From: Thunnus maccoyii
Taxonomy: Eukaryota > Chordata > Actinopteri > Scombriformes > Scombridae
Assembly (NCBI RefSeq): GCF_910596095.1
Contig: NC_056546.1
Location: 25,882,425 to 25,946,424, forward strand
DNA length: 64,000 nt
Reading direction: 5' to 3'
The translations under genes were made by a program, and so were the position numbers. How positions within the stretch are numbered: the stretch's first letter is position 1; each line of letters starts with the position of its first letter. Below the pieces are notes generated by a model. It made no database searches. It was not told the origin of the DNA and saw only the letters and a program-made list of their open reading frames with translations. Of the stretch, positions 36,212 through 51,200 are shown one piece after another.

Positions 36212-39200
36212 CTGGAAGAAAACACACGAACCAATCAGAATGCAGAAGTAAACAAACAAATCAGGCAGAACACAGAGATGATGTAAAGTGGAAAACATTT
36301 AGAGAGATAAGTAATGTCTGTAGTCGGTCTTGCAGTCTTTGCACAGCATGTGAGGAGCTAACGTCTTTAATTTTCACAATGTGGGTCATGCTGTTCTGTA
36401 AAACTGTAAGTTATCCAGTCAAAAGTCTAATTTCTTTTACATTTTGTACCTTTCACAGTGAGTCCCTTGTTCTGATTAGCATTGTCGATAATTCCACATA
36501 CAGTACACAATTATTTCAAGCAATTTATGGAAATGTTTGGAGGGGCAGCAGTTGTTGTGGAATACTCAGGGACTCATAAATATTCATGCAAACTCTAGCC
36601 TAGATATTCTGAGTGTTGAAAGATGCCGAAATCTGGGGCTAAAGCTGATTAAAAACATGAAACACACATCCCGAATTCCTCTCCAGACTCACTGTTGTCT
36701 GATCTGCAGTTCAGATGTTTTGGGATTGTATATCATTATGGTTGTTCTCTGTGCAAATATGTATATCCTTTCTGATAATGAGGTGTAACCTGGTATATCA
36801 TGAACCATTCAGTGAATAAAAGACCAAAAGGAAATATACATAAAGAATTCTTGCAGATGATTCTTTGCAAATTTGCCTGTTGGTTTTGCAATAATTTAAC
36901 CTCTTCAGCCTCATAAAACCTTTGTTTGGCCCTTGGTTAGAGCTAATCTTGTGACAAAGCAGTGTTCAAACTCTCTGAAGCATAGTCCAAATTGTAGTCA
37001 AGGATACTAGATCTTACATAAAATACTGATTTTGTATAATTTTACAAATATAATGCTGCAAAACAGTGAGGAAAACATTATACCTGCATGTGTAATGTTA
37101 CTTAATGGAAAATTTAAAGGGAACATTGGAAAAATTAAATCCAACCATATCTGCTCCATCATATCGCATTTATCTGGGAACTTAAGTATCATTATATCAT
37201 ACCATATAATCCAAATATCTCTACCTCGCTGTCTTAATGAAAGGCAATAGCATAACCTTCTCCCTGGCTTTGCTCATTCACTCTAATCTAACAACATAAT
37301 CCCACAATGCTGGCGCCAGCCGCGTCCATTATATCCATAGGGTCTAGTTTACTGATAGCAGAGAAAGCAGGCCAGTCATCAGGGGGATTATGTGTCTCCA
37401 TGGCCCACTATCACCTGGCCCAGATGTCATACATCTGCACACACACGCTGGGGCCAAGGACACATGCACATTATGATGCACAAAGTCATGAACAGATACT
37501 CCGTAATGCACATCCACACACACATTTACATCTGAGATGTACTTGAGAGTGGATTTTCATGTAATGTGGCACGTTCAGATTTTTTATTAAAATCCTACAG
37601 TGATCTGATATCATTAGATGATTTATATTTATTTCAGAAATTACACTGAATGTTTTGATGATGCTGTTTGAACCGTTTTTCTGTGAGGAAACAAAGCACC
37701 TCTAATCTGAATTATGCTGCAAATATCCCTTACTTGATTTACCACAGGTGGATGTTTTATCCTTATAATTACCTTGGTTTTCTGTCTATTCTATCTGCAA
37801 ATCTTCCTCAGTGTTACCCAAGTGCAGTTTCATAACTCGGACCAAAGCTGGTAGTAGGAAGTGTTTTTGTTTAATATAGTAAGAGAGTGGGCAGTCCGTC
37901 CTCCAACTGAGAAGTTAAATACAAAGAAGACAGTGCTGCAGCAGCGTTACAGAGAACATGACTTAAATCCTTCAAGTTAATGTAGAGGATTGTTTCTGGG
38001 CAGACCTACTTGACTACTGTACCTTGAAACAGTGTGTAACTGTGCATATGTGTGTGTGTGTGTCCTGGTCCTTCTCTGCAGCAGCAGTATATTTTTTCAT
38101 GACCTACAATGAACCCTGCCTCATCCTGCCCAAAGGAGTTGCTGACCCACCTAAAAACATTTTTTAAATATTTATTCATTCAAGTTTTTATACCCCATGA
38201 TGGTCCAGTTATTGTTTTGTAGGTGTGTGGCTATAATTGTTTTAGAAAGACTGTAGTGATGCTGTAATGCTCACTACATACCAGAAAACATGTCTGAAGA
38301 CGGTTATTGGATGGATGAAAAGTGAATAACCTGTTATCCTTACCACTAGTGAGTCAAACAAAAAAACATTAAGGTGGGGCCAAAAGAAAAAGTCATGTCG
38401 ATATCTAAACTAAAAGCCCTTATTCTCTGTAGAGTGTCCAGAAGCTCAGAGTTTCTGGCTGTCTTGGAGCCTTGAAGTGGGCTCCCCTGAGGACTCAGTT
38501 GCCATAGTTGTGTTGGGAGTTTACAGTGCTTATGCGGCCAATCAGATAGAAGTGACCCACGTAATAAAACATAGTTGTGTTATGAATAAATGTAGACAGA
38601 TAACCATGCTAGGCACAGATGGAGGCTGTGTATTTAGCCTTATTTAGAAAAAAATTGACATTGACATTGGATTATATTGCAGGAGTGGTTTGAGAATTTT
38701 CTGTGGATGTTTTCGGTACAAAACTGGGCCACTGTACCACCATTCTAACCCAAAATGATCACAGCTGCAACTGTTTCAGAACCACCTATCAAGCCTACAA
38801 CTGGGTTCGAGAGAAGTAGTCCTTTATATATATTCTTTATCAGCACAAAGATCATTATAAGAAGCTTTGATGACATGTAACATGTCGTCAGCCGTCAGCC
38901 TTCAAAAACTTACAGATGTCAAACTCCAAATCCTCACATTCCAGTCAGTCATCTTATGTAATTTCTACTCAGTGTGTTTCTCGTGTTACTCACTCTCCAG
39001 TCACGGTCTTCTTGCAGCAGCAGAAACAGGCCAGCGTAGCCAGGAGGAGCAGCAGGAGCAGGGGGAGGCCGATGCCCAGGACCAGGCCCAGAACAAGGTC
39101 CAGCTCCTTATTGAGCACTTTGTCTCTATCTGCAAAGAGTTGAGTCAGATCAAGTCACGACAAACTGTTTTATAAAATTCTCTCAAACAAAAAGTCACAT

Positions 39201-42200
39201 ATTGCTTCACAGAATGAAATATGACACATGTTTACCAGTAATGGCAACACCATGTAATGATAAATCATGACCTTCAAAATGGCTAAAACATTATTGAGAG
39301 GCATGTCTGAAATAAATTGAATTTCATAGCTTCAGCACTCAGTCTTATTACTGATTCTGACATTTTATTAGCTGTGGTGTCATTATTGTAACTGTGAAAT
39401 GGATGTTAAGTATGCACAGATCCTCACCTATTATGCAAGACTGGGTGTTATCCACATCGGTTGTGCTGTTGCAAACACACTTGTAGCCTCCATAAGTGTT
39501 GGTGCAGAGGGCAGGGTGGATGCACACCGCCTCCTTGGCCTTACACTCATCCAGATCTGTAGGTGTGGACAGTCCAACAGCAAGTGAGAGAGAGAGAAGT
39601 AGTCTTACCAACACTTTGCCATCATTAAAAATGCTACAGTATATTTTATACATTAAAATGACAATACTATGATAAACTTGAACCACTGTAGTATGTGAGA
39701 TTACAGTTCCACAGTTTCTTATGAATGAAATGCCGTAGTGCAATCTAATACAACAGCTCTACCATTAATTCTATTTTTACAAAACTTCTGCATTTTCGGT
39801 TTTTGTTCACATTGTCAGAAAGGTGATAATTCCACTTTGTGTTTATTATTGAGGTCGTAGTAGGTGGTGGTGGTGTACTGGAGTGCATTATATTGAAAAG
39901 TGTTCCCTAATATTTTGTCCACCCCATTAACATACATGTCAACAGAAACTGAAAACGTATACACTTTGTAAAAGTAGAGATTTTATGGCAGGGCTCTTGT
40001 ATTGGATTGCATTAGATAGCACATGTGTACCTAATAATGTGCTCAGTTTGAAATGGTAGTGTTTGCCAGACTTGCTAAGCTTAAAAACAATTATTACAAT
40101 ACGCCTTCAAAAAGGAAAAAAACAAAACATGAAATTAGTGGGAGTTTACCGTCAACTTCTACAGTACTGATGTCATAGTGCCTGCTAACTCTGGCCAGGT
40201 AGTCTCTGATGTACCAGTGGGGTGTGTCACTGGACACATTGATGCGATATTCATCCAGACCCAGAACGGAGCCCTGTCCTAGTTCCTTTTTACTGGCGTT
40301 GTAGAATTTGTTCTGGAAACCCAGGGACAGGATTTCCACCAGCTGAGGAAGACAGAGAAAGAAATTATCATTTATCAGTATAGAAATGTGTTAAATTAGC
40401 ACAAAATGGTTGGAACAGTAATATCATGACTGTAACATGTTACTAATTAATATTTTATTTGATGTCGCTAACATCCACACACACACAGACACAACAACAC
40501 ACCTGTCTGAGTCCATCATATCTGTTCTTCTTCCAGCTAACAGAGACGTTGAACACATTACACCCTGCAGACACACAACAGCAGCAACAGCTGTATGATG
40601 ACCTCTTGTTACCATATATGGGCATGTTTCACCATGGTGACACCAGAGGCAGAGCCAAGCTATTATAATACTAATGAAGCAATAGAAAGAACCATATGGG
40701 AACTTTTACCTGGAGGATTGGCAGAGTCACCTGCAGAGAAACACATCATTCAGAACTGCATTAATATACACTGCTGATGCACTGGACATATACACTCCTA
40801 CACAAAGTAGCACTACATCAAGAGTTCCATTACATTGCATATTATCTGGTGTATCAGTGGTAAGATAATCACATTGATAAATTCAGTTATTCTGGCTGAT
40901 TAGACCTCTGCTCAGGTCAGGGACCAAACTAAGATTCTTGAGTTGAATATTAGTTATTATTATTTATGTTGATATTTCACTATGCTTCATTATTCTACAT
41001 GTATCATGTTTAATTGAGGTGTACTCTGAGCAATTCCAATCATATTTTATTTGTGTGTGTTGCTGATATGCACACAAGACCTATCGGTGATTTTACAAAA
41101 TTTAACAAGAACTTTAAGGAAGGTAGATAGTACAAGTGACACTAGATTAATAATTTCAATAACTAATTTTGCTTTCATTTACAAGAGAAGTCAGTGTGAG
41201 CTGTGTGTGTGTGTGTTTGTATGTGTGTCTGTTGGATAAAAACATGCAAGGTTTACACTCTCTACCAAGTTCTGGATACTACAGGAGAATGGGATGCTGG
41301 GAATTATGTGAGGTCACTAAAAGCCATGCAATAAACATAATAGTGTAAGCTGTAGCACACTAAATGATTGGGAGATATGTGGCAGATGTCAATCAAGCAA
41401 TGTTTGTACATGCCCACCAATGCCACGATTATTTCATGTGAAAGTTCCTGTAATTACCAGTTACAGACTAGTAAATACTCATCACATCAAGAATAAAGTA
41501 AGTACCTGAAAACCAAGTAAAAATGGATGTCTCCTGTAATGAGCAAACCTTTACTGTAATTAAACTGAATGAATACAGGGCTATATTGCGCAGTATATTT
41601 TGAACCCTCACACGACCAACTCTGCAAGATGGTTGTATCTATCTTGAGTGTCCAATGTTGCGAAAACTCACAAGTCATAAACATGGCGATTTTTTTCCAT
41701 CACTACCTTCCATCTCATACAATTTGAATGCAGTGTAAATCCTGAGGGGAGGTCTAATCAGTAAAAATAAGTGAAAACCCCTGTGCAGAAGTAGTATGGC
41801 TATGTAGAGGCTGTCAATAAAATAAACTGAAATAATGAAGAAATGATGTACAACTTTCTGAGGGGCTTGAAGGAATTGGACTATAAAGAAAGACACAGTA
41901 ATTTAATTTATAGCAGATAGACTAGAGTCATGACATGTGAGTCATGTGCACTTAAGCAACACTATATAAGGTGACACAACAATATTTTATTAGTGCAGCA
42001 CAATAAAACAGAGGTGATATATTAAAGATAGATGTGACAAAACAAATAATGAATCAATGAGATAGATGTTACATTAAAAGAGCTATCAGAAAGGCAAAAA
42101 TATGGATATTTTAGCTGTTTGTGTGAGTGTGCTTATAAGGTATGTGAGGCTATTGTCTGTGAGCAAAAGAAGTAAACAAACCAAAAAATAGCAAAGATGG

Positions 42201-45200
42201 AAGAAAAGGCAGACAGAGAAGAGGAAGGGAAAAACAAACAAAATACAGATAAAGAATTAGGCCCATATTTACTGTATGATCTGTGAGTGTAGGCCTAACT
42301 AACACAAAAGTCCACTGCTGGCTAAATGATAGTGGAAATATATGACTGTGCACATACCACATCCATCAGTGTCCTTGGTGTTCTGGTATCTACAGGAGCA
42401 GTCGACAGAGCCTGGCTTGTTCTTACACTCAAACTTGGCATTGGGACAGGTTGAGATGTTCGCACACTCGTCTATATCTACAATACAGACAGAGACAGCT
42501 GTGCAGTTCAATTATTGTAAGTAAAGGTGTGATTATTCATACTGATGTGTCCGGTGTTCAGTACCTGTGCAGTTGCGTCCATCTCCGCTAAATCCAGGCT
42601 TACATTTGCAGGTGTAGTTTTGTTTCGTGCTGTAGCAGTTCGCATCTTTGTGGCAGGGGAAGGGGAAAGGAGGCATGCACATGTCTGAGATGGTACACAG
42701 GGAAACAAGAACAAGGTCAGTTATGGTATATGAGGTCAAACGTTTTGTCCGAACCTGATAATATGACTACACAAAGACAATCATCATCATTCATTTGCTA
42801 CTGACCATGCTCAAAGCACTTGTATCCCTGTTTTCCCTTGGAGACAGTATTATCAGGGCACTCTCCACAGGTGAACTGGCTGGGCAGTGACTCGGACTGG
42901 CACTGCACCCCTCGGAAACATGGCTTGCCTTGACATACGTCTGCAGTGCTCCCACAGAACTTGCCGCTGAACCCCTTTGGGCACAGGCACCCCACCACCT
43001 GGGAGGATAAAAATTAACAGAAAGAAATACTGACAGATACATTCAAAAGAGATGCTATATGAACCCAATTATTACAGTGACTGGCCTTTCTTCTTTCCAT
43101 ACCATTCCATAAATAGTTAAATTGGAGAATACATTTTTCCTACCTCTCCACAGGCCCCTGAATGCACCAACAAGGACACATTCGAAAAGCATTCCTAACT
43201 TGTTCCAAAGAGGGCTTAGTGCATGAAAAATGTTTACATTTATTTTGTCATGTAATGAATATAATACATTGGTACTTCTTGAATTTACTCCAGAATCCAT
43301 GATAGCATGTAATGAAGAGAAGGGCTGTTGGGGTTTTTTATCATTATTATGCAAAACATATGCATCATTACAATTATAGATGTCATCCAGACATGTTTTA
43401 AGACATTAAAAAAAATACTCCTCTTTAAAAAATAATTTATGTCTAATATGATTTTTCCACAAAATTGTTTAATTACCTTAAAAGTTTAATTCTTAAAATT
43501 ACATCTTCTCCTTGTCCCTCATTAAAAAAATCCCCAGAAACACAAGATGTCTCCTACATCATTGTAAAGTCTATTCTCAGTGTTTGTGCACTGGAAGTTT
43601 CAAGTTTCCACATCACACTTGTCTAAGTTGAATACTGGACCATGATTGGATCCAAACTAGTTGTGATGTCACAAATCCTGCTCATACATGCCTTAAACTC
43701 AGATTTAAGAAGAGCACAGAGAAACCCAGCAGATGAATGTGAAAACAGGTTTCTAGTGTCAAACTCTGCACATACATCATTCTGCACAGTGAAGCTCAAA
43801 CATCCAACTGTAGGAACAAGAAGAAAAACACATTTTTGAGTGGAGGGGCACTTGAACACAAAAAGGGTCTGCTCTATACCTGCCTATTCCAATTCAGGAT
43901 CCCCATCAGCACAAACAGCTATTTTTCAAATGGAAGTTTTGCATGTTAGGTGATGAATATGTGATAATAATGGAACTGTTGCAGTGAATGAGAGGATCAG
44001 CTAATCTGAAAAATTACCTGGAACTTTCCCTGCTGGTGATTTTCAGTGATGCTGTCATACTGGCAGGTTCCTCCGTTGAGGCAGTTGCAAACACGCAGGA
44101 TGGGGGTGAACAGGGAGCTGGTGAGCTCATCACTGACCTTGATGGTCAGCTGGACAGGCTGAGTAGTGAGAGGCGTCCATGTCAGGTAACCGTCACCTGG
44201 AGCAGAGAGCACAAAAATGGTCTAACAGTCCAGGTAAAGTCTGCACAACAGGAACTCATTCATTCATATATTGTACATAATAATACCAGGGGAACATTAT
44301 GGGATACCAGAAAGGCTATACATTGTCTTTCTGAGGCCTACTAAAAAAGAAACATGTGACAACTACATGTTCATTTTAGAAATAACATTATTAACAACAC
44401 TACTTCATACTTCAGTCTTTTGGGCTTTCTGTACACTTGTGCGTGTCTCTCTCTGTGTGACCCATCCGCTGACTCATGTCCCATCTGCTGAAAGACTGCA
44501 CTGCTGGCTACAGCAACAGCCTCACCATCCCACTAACAAATGTCAACAGTAACGTCATCTGTATCAATGATGGAGGGCGGGGGGATGGAGTCTTTTGGTA
44601 TGGAGATTTGAGGGAAAATGTATGTGTGAGTGTCTCACCGCTGCCAATGGAAGCCCGTGGAGGTCTGGGGTAGAGCAGTGAATAGGTGATAGGGTCTCCA
44701 TTAGGGTCCTGGGCAACAATCTGAATGTTGACAGTAGAGTTTACCTTACCATGGATCACTGTGGGCTCTGTCACTATGGGAGGCATGTTGCCTGCCACAA
44801 CAGACAGAACAAATTAGTACAGGTCACTGATAAAAACACAGCGCTCAGTAACTAATTTAACCCTTGATTTAGGCAAGAGTAGTGATATGAATGTGGAGTG
44901 AAAAAAGTTATTCCTATCCAGAATAATCTTCCCAAAATACTGTAGCCAACTTACCATAGATTAGAGCCAGATTTTGGTATTGCTTTTTGGCATCCAGAGT
45001 TGACAGGCCCAGGTCAGAGCTGTCGGACGCTAGGGTGTCATGGACACACTGCATGCTGCCTTTGCAGGTTCTCCTCAGGTCTTCCGCCGCAGCAGGACTG
45101 ATGCTTTCCAGCAGGTCTTTAGAGGAGATAGGCTCCAGTGGAACCAGTGGAGGTTGAGAGAACAACAGGCTCTCTGGTACTGGAACTGCCCCTAGAGACA

Positions 45201-48200
45201 CACACATGGGTACAGAGATGGATATAGGGACAAGTGTAGCTGTGAAAAACACCCCATAAATTGTCTAGATAATGTCCATCATACAACATTGGGCTGTAGA
45301 ATAATGGGAAGCCAACCTGGAACTGTTATTTTCGGCTAGTATTTTCAATAATTTTACTCTACGAGAAACCTGACTTACTAATTGTTGTTTTGGCATTTAG
45401 CCAACAAAATTCACAGGACATGGAGTCCAAAATTCCTATAGTGTCAGACATGAACACTGAAAACACAGCAGGTCATGTTTTGAACATAAAGATCTCCCAT
45501 TCTGGTCTTTGGCAATCTGAACTCATGTATTCATTTTATGTATCACATGAATATGAACATCAAAGCACATTCTCAAACCTTCACTAATTGATTTTTTTGT
45601 CACTTGAGGGCAGCGCAACGACCTGTAAACACAACACTGACATATCATCATCCTATAAAGTTGATATGGTGAACATGTTAGCAAACAGTTGCATATTTAC
45701 ACATCTAGCAGACACAGAGCAACACTAGCAATCATTTAGAGTTGTGTTTCAGGCCACATGGCCAATGTAAGTGCAGCATTCCTCTTTTAGCTCCATTTTG
45801 GTTTTCACTAACTCCTGAGGGATATGACTCTCTAGCTGCTACTCTACTATGTTCACAAGCTTGTTGCTTACTTGCCTGTTAGCTGTTTGGTGCTGGGCAG
45901 GTAGCATAAAATGGGTTTTTAGAGCTTTCTGACAGAAAAGAGCCACCTGTTGTTGCTGGAAATGGGTCAGAGTAGATCAAAACAGTAAGGTTGAAAGGTT
46001 GAAAGCCAAAACAAATTGCTGAAAGACACTAAAATCTTCTGTAGAGCAGATAACTGCAGAGTCAGGTGAATTCTCTGTGGATCCTTCAGTACCACTGACG
46101 CCTTTCACATTACACATGATCCCTTGTTGATAACATTAAAAAAGGTTAGGACAGCTTTAAAAGCAGCCCATATAGAAGGATGCTACTTGTCAGTGTTGAA
46201 GAGAAGACTCTAGCTCATGAACCTATCAAATCCACTGAATACTGCATCAGACTGGCAGCTACAGGTCGATCTGGGGGAAGCAACTCAGTGTCACTTGCAG
46301 TGACAGTGGATGGTGGAGGTCCAGGTATTAAGAGTTGATGCAACAGAGCGGCATTCAAAGGTAGATGACTCCATAAACCAGCCAGTAAGCCTGGCTATGA
46401 ATCAGGAGGACTGATTGTGGTCGTTTTTGTTTCAAACACAATTAAATAGTATAAGTGTATTTGTCTGCTGTCCACTTACAGGACAGCCCAAAGTAATGCA
46501 GACTCTCCTCTGAAGGGGGGTTGAGGTCAGTTGAGGGGAGGAGCCTGCCGTCGGACATGAGGAAATCATTAGAGCGGTTAGAAGTCCAGAGACCCATTAG
46601 CCCCACAGTGCGGTTGTAGAAGGTCTGAGGAACCTCCACCATGGCTGCCAGCTGACTGTGGCCTACAACTCGCCACGCCACCACATGGAGACCACTGGCA
46701 TACACCGCTGCACAGCGATTCACTGACATACAGCGTACAGCAAAGTCCCTCTCCCCCATGTGCACGACACCTGAAAAACAGCATATTTGTCATACGATGA
46801 AGGTATTTGTATACAGCTATTATACATACTTGTCTAGGTGGGTTGGATTTGATAATACATTTATAACATTTTCTTAACCGTTATGTTACCCTAGGTACAT
46901 TTCTCCTGACTGCATACAATGGGCCTTTCACATGCTTCTCCATCGTGGTGTTTCATACAAAAACAATAGTATGTAACAATAATAGTGTGTCAGAGTGTGT
47001 GTGGTTATAATTACCAATAGTGACTGGAACCTCAACATCATCCACAAAAACCCGCAGTCCTTCTCTTTTCTCGGCACATCTCCATTCAATCTGGAAATAA
47101 TACGCAAATATTAGAGAGGGTTAAATTATTACTCTCAAATATTATCTGTTTCTTTTAGCTAGCTTAGGTTTTTCAGAGCATAATATACATCATATACTAT
47201 CATATACTGTAGAGATCTGTGATCATCTAAACTGTAACAGGTATTTGTAAAAACAAATCCTATAAATTGATAGGAATATCTCTCCCAATATCTCTGACCA
47301 AGAGAGGATTACAGTACAGATGTTCATTTAAATATTCATACTCTCTGTATTGCTTTCTTGAAGGAATCAAAATGCGCCCATTCGCTTTCTTTCCAAGAGT
47401 GAAATCTGCTATAATTGATTTTTTAGCCACTTGGGGGCAGCAGGAACAAGCAGAGAAAACAGCGTTTGACATAATATCACCTGTTAAATTGATATGGTAA
47501 ACTTCTAAACAGTTTCCAATATACACATCCAGCAGATATGGAGCAATATTAGCAGTCATTAGTAGTCTTGTTTGCTCGTTTGCGTTAGCTCTGTTTTGTT
47601 CTCCAACTCCTGGGGGAAATATCTGGCTCTTTAGCTTTGAAATGCTGCACCACTTTTACCAGCTAGTCGTTAACTTTGTCTGCCATTTTGTGCTGGGCAG
47701 GTAGCATACAGCAGTTTTTAGAGCTTTTTTTAACTCTAAATAGCTGTCCAAAAGCAACTCTGATGGACTGAAAAGCTCTGTGAAGGTAACTGAAGAGTCT
47801 TGTGATAATTGTCTGTGGGTTTGTCAATACAATCAACCGCTATCATAATGATATAACCACTTTAAGTAGGAGGTAATTAACTTGGTATAAAGACTGGAAG
47901 CATGGGGAAAGCTAGCCTGGCTCTTTCCAAAGTTCATACGCCAGTATCTCTTTGAGCCCAAACACATCGTATGTCCTTGTTTTAATCCATAAATTCTGAA
48001 ATGTAAAAACAAAATGTATGGTTTTAGGGACAGCTATGTGCTGTAACTATTTCTTGACAAACAACGGCCCATGAGTCCAACACTTCTGTGTAGCATTTGT
48101 GCAGGTCGCCAGATATAGTCATGAGCACAAGTTTTAGTGGGTCTCTGAACAGGTTCAGTGGTACCAAACCTGGCAACCTCATGGTGATGATAAGACTTGA

Positions 48201-51200
48201 GATGAAAAAGTGTATGTGAGATATAATGTGTTAAATTTAGATTTAGATGTGCTAAAAGACTGACCTTTGAGGTTCGAATTTCACAAAAATGAATTATTCC
48301 TTTAATACACATAAACTGTCTCTCTCTCTTTGTAAGATACATACACGCCCACACACACACTGACCTTGCCGATGCCCTGGTGGAACGCAGCCATACGCAC
48401 CACCACTGGGACCTCAATGATCCCCTTTGCGTCTGTGTATAGCTTTTCAGTCTGCCCTTGCAGGGTGAAGATATTAGAGCCTGTGTTGGAAGATAGGCGC
48501 ACTATCACAAACTCCCCCAGGGCCTTGAAGGAGTACTCCGTCCCATCGAAGGTGATGAAATGGAGGCTTCCATACACCATTGCTGCATTGGAAACATGGA
48601 CAGAATTTTAATCTATCATACTTTAGTCAGCTGTGTCTAAAGGTAGTCTAAATTTTCTTGAAAAGATGGAAGATGCGATGAAGAAACAAGTTCATTGTAC
48701 CCTAAAAGGTGCAAAGTGTGCTGTGGTATATGTCTGAACATACATCAGAGAAAATTAAGTGTCATTCTTCTCAGACTGAAGAAAAGCTTAGAGGCAACAT
48801 TGTTCCTACATTTGATTATTTTAATATGACTGCTGACCATCAACTGGTTGTATACACAAGTATAACTTAAACAATGTAAACATTTCTGCTGCTTGTCTAT
48901 TTTTTTGCTGGTTTTAACTTGCTTGTGTTTACTTGGATAGAGTCCCTCACCTATACCCTGTGTTGCCTTCTTGGCTGGGGTGCAGCCGCCAGGACCGGCC
49001 CAGCTGTAACCCTGGCAACGGTCCAGGGGCCTCTTGTTGAGGTAAAGGTGGCATAGAGGAGACTCAATGCAACACCATTGAAATGGCAGGAGATCTTCAT
49101 CTGGAGAGAAAAGTTTATTAAACACAAAATTCAGTAATTAATGGGTAATACTCCTGAAATTTGTATGTAGGAATGATTGAATTCCTATGCATTAATCGCT
49201 ACAGTGTTGAAGGGTGCAAGGGTACAAAGAAACTTAGTCTTGTCTTGACTACAACTTGATTTGCGCCGTCATGGCTTTTGCAAGACCCCCTTTGGAGCAG
49301 GTATTGACTTTGATTCAATACTGTCTTAAAAACCCTGGATAAGATCATCCCCTACTGACTAAGAACAATTTAAATATGTTAGATATTACAGACCATCAGG
49401 AGTTGGGGATTGCTGACCAAAGAAGACAGAATCACATGTATTACCGATATGCTTTTGTGTGCTGTGTCCGTAGAAGTAGCGTTCATTGTACCCAGCCAGC
49501 AGAGGCCCCTCAGGTTCGTACACACATCTCTTCCCCGAACCATGTTTGTTTGCAAGAGTTGACTGGAAGGTGTGCCCCTCAACACCACCCCAGCGCTGAC
49601 CCCTCAGCATCTTCACTCTTGAACCTGGATCAGTGGTATCCTGCAAGATGGACAGGTCCTCCAGAGCCTGAGTGCGGGTACAGGGACATGAGGACAGCCC
49701 CTTTGTCCACTCAGTGGGATCAGGCTCCTTCATCGCCCATGCCTGGCACATGATTTTGGGATCCATGTCTGACTCTGTTGATCCTGTTAAATTATACACC
49801 AGCTGGCCTATCTTTCCCAAGGTCCCTTTCACCTCCTGGGGCCTGTATCTACCCCCAGGGCCGAATAGGTTTCCTGGGGGAACAGTGGGCTCCTTGTGGA
49901 AGTTTTTTCCATCTGTATAGCCGATGATAGCGTCGTGGTATTGCCTCTGGCCAGGACCCCAGAGCATCTCACCGTATCGCAGGAGGGCAAAGGAGCGTGC
50001 TCCATCTGTGGTCAGGATACACTGGAAAGTGTTAGTCTGAAATGAACAAAAATGAATAAAAAAAGAAATTGATTAATTTAATTAAATTGAATTAATTTAA
50101 TAAATGATCAATTATGTTTTACAGTTTTCTTATTGTTTACCAACATTATATAACCCAGTATATCACTGACTAACACTAAATGGGAACACAATTCCCACAG
50201 TACAGGAACAACAGGACAAGACACTTTTAGTAAAATGGCCTCAAGGTGGCACCAAAGTAAAAAAAAAAATAGCATGAGTGTTGCAGGGATTATGGCTGAA
50301 TATATAGGCCTGTATTTATAAAATGGTTAAAAATGAAATTTTACATTTAAGTGAAAGATAAAGGTAAAAATCCTTCATTTTTACTCTACTCACAAACTTA
50401 AGAATAATAATGAAAAACAAAATCAATGAAAACTTAAAGAATAAATTGGTTAAGAGTAGATGTTAGAAAATTGCAGTACAGAGACAAAGTTAAGCATACA
50501 CCTTGTGAGACATGTTTTTGAGGGACTGTACAATAAATCATTGATCATCTTTTTGTTTCCATTTTAGCCAATTTCCTAATATTTCATCCCTATTTATACC
50601 TTCATGTATTATAAATACATTGTTGTTCATTTCACATATTAGTTGTGACTGCAGATATTTAGGATTTCACACAAATAACCTTTAAATTAAAATGACATGT
50701 CTTTGCAGATTTTTTTCAAAGAATCAACAATATGGCGTACTGTATGTAGGATAAATCTTTGTCTCTGATTTCCTGTTCCTGTATTGAGTATACATGTGAT
50801 TAATCATGTGATCACTTCAAGTTGCTCTTAAAGGTCACTTCCACACTGTTGCTCAGTTGCTTGATAATTGTGTCTTATTCTTCACATTCGAAGAGTGAAG
50901 AATATTTTACCCCAACTTGGGTCTTAAGAGCATTGTCAGGTGTAATTCTTAGAAGTTTGATAAATATGGGCCCTGCTTTCTTTGAGCTGATGGTTAAAGG
51001 GCTCACATTGCACATAACAATAGCATTTAAAGTAGGACAAACCTGCAAACAAACAGAAACACTCCCCGGTGGTGTGTAGAAACTGAGAATGTGAATTATG
51101 CCATGCAGGACATGCATATTTACTAAGTTACAAGTATGTAAATAACTTACATAACATTGTTGAAAAAAAGACAAAAAACTTATTTTAAAAATGTTTCGTG

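Noticed and set aside
35959..36579. 206-codon plus-strand frame
   Set aside because: It lies antisense to the last coding exon of the MUC4-like gene, with TG-rich sequence at its start.
49376..49967. Plus-strand frames over exon 9
   Set aside because: Antisense shadows of the NIDO/AMOP exon.
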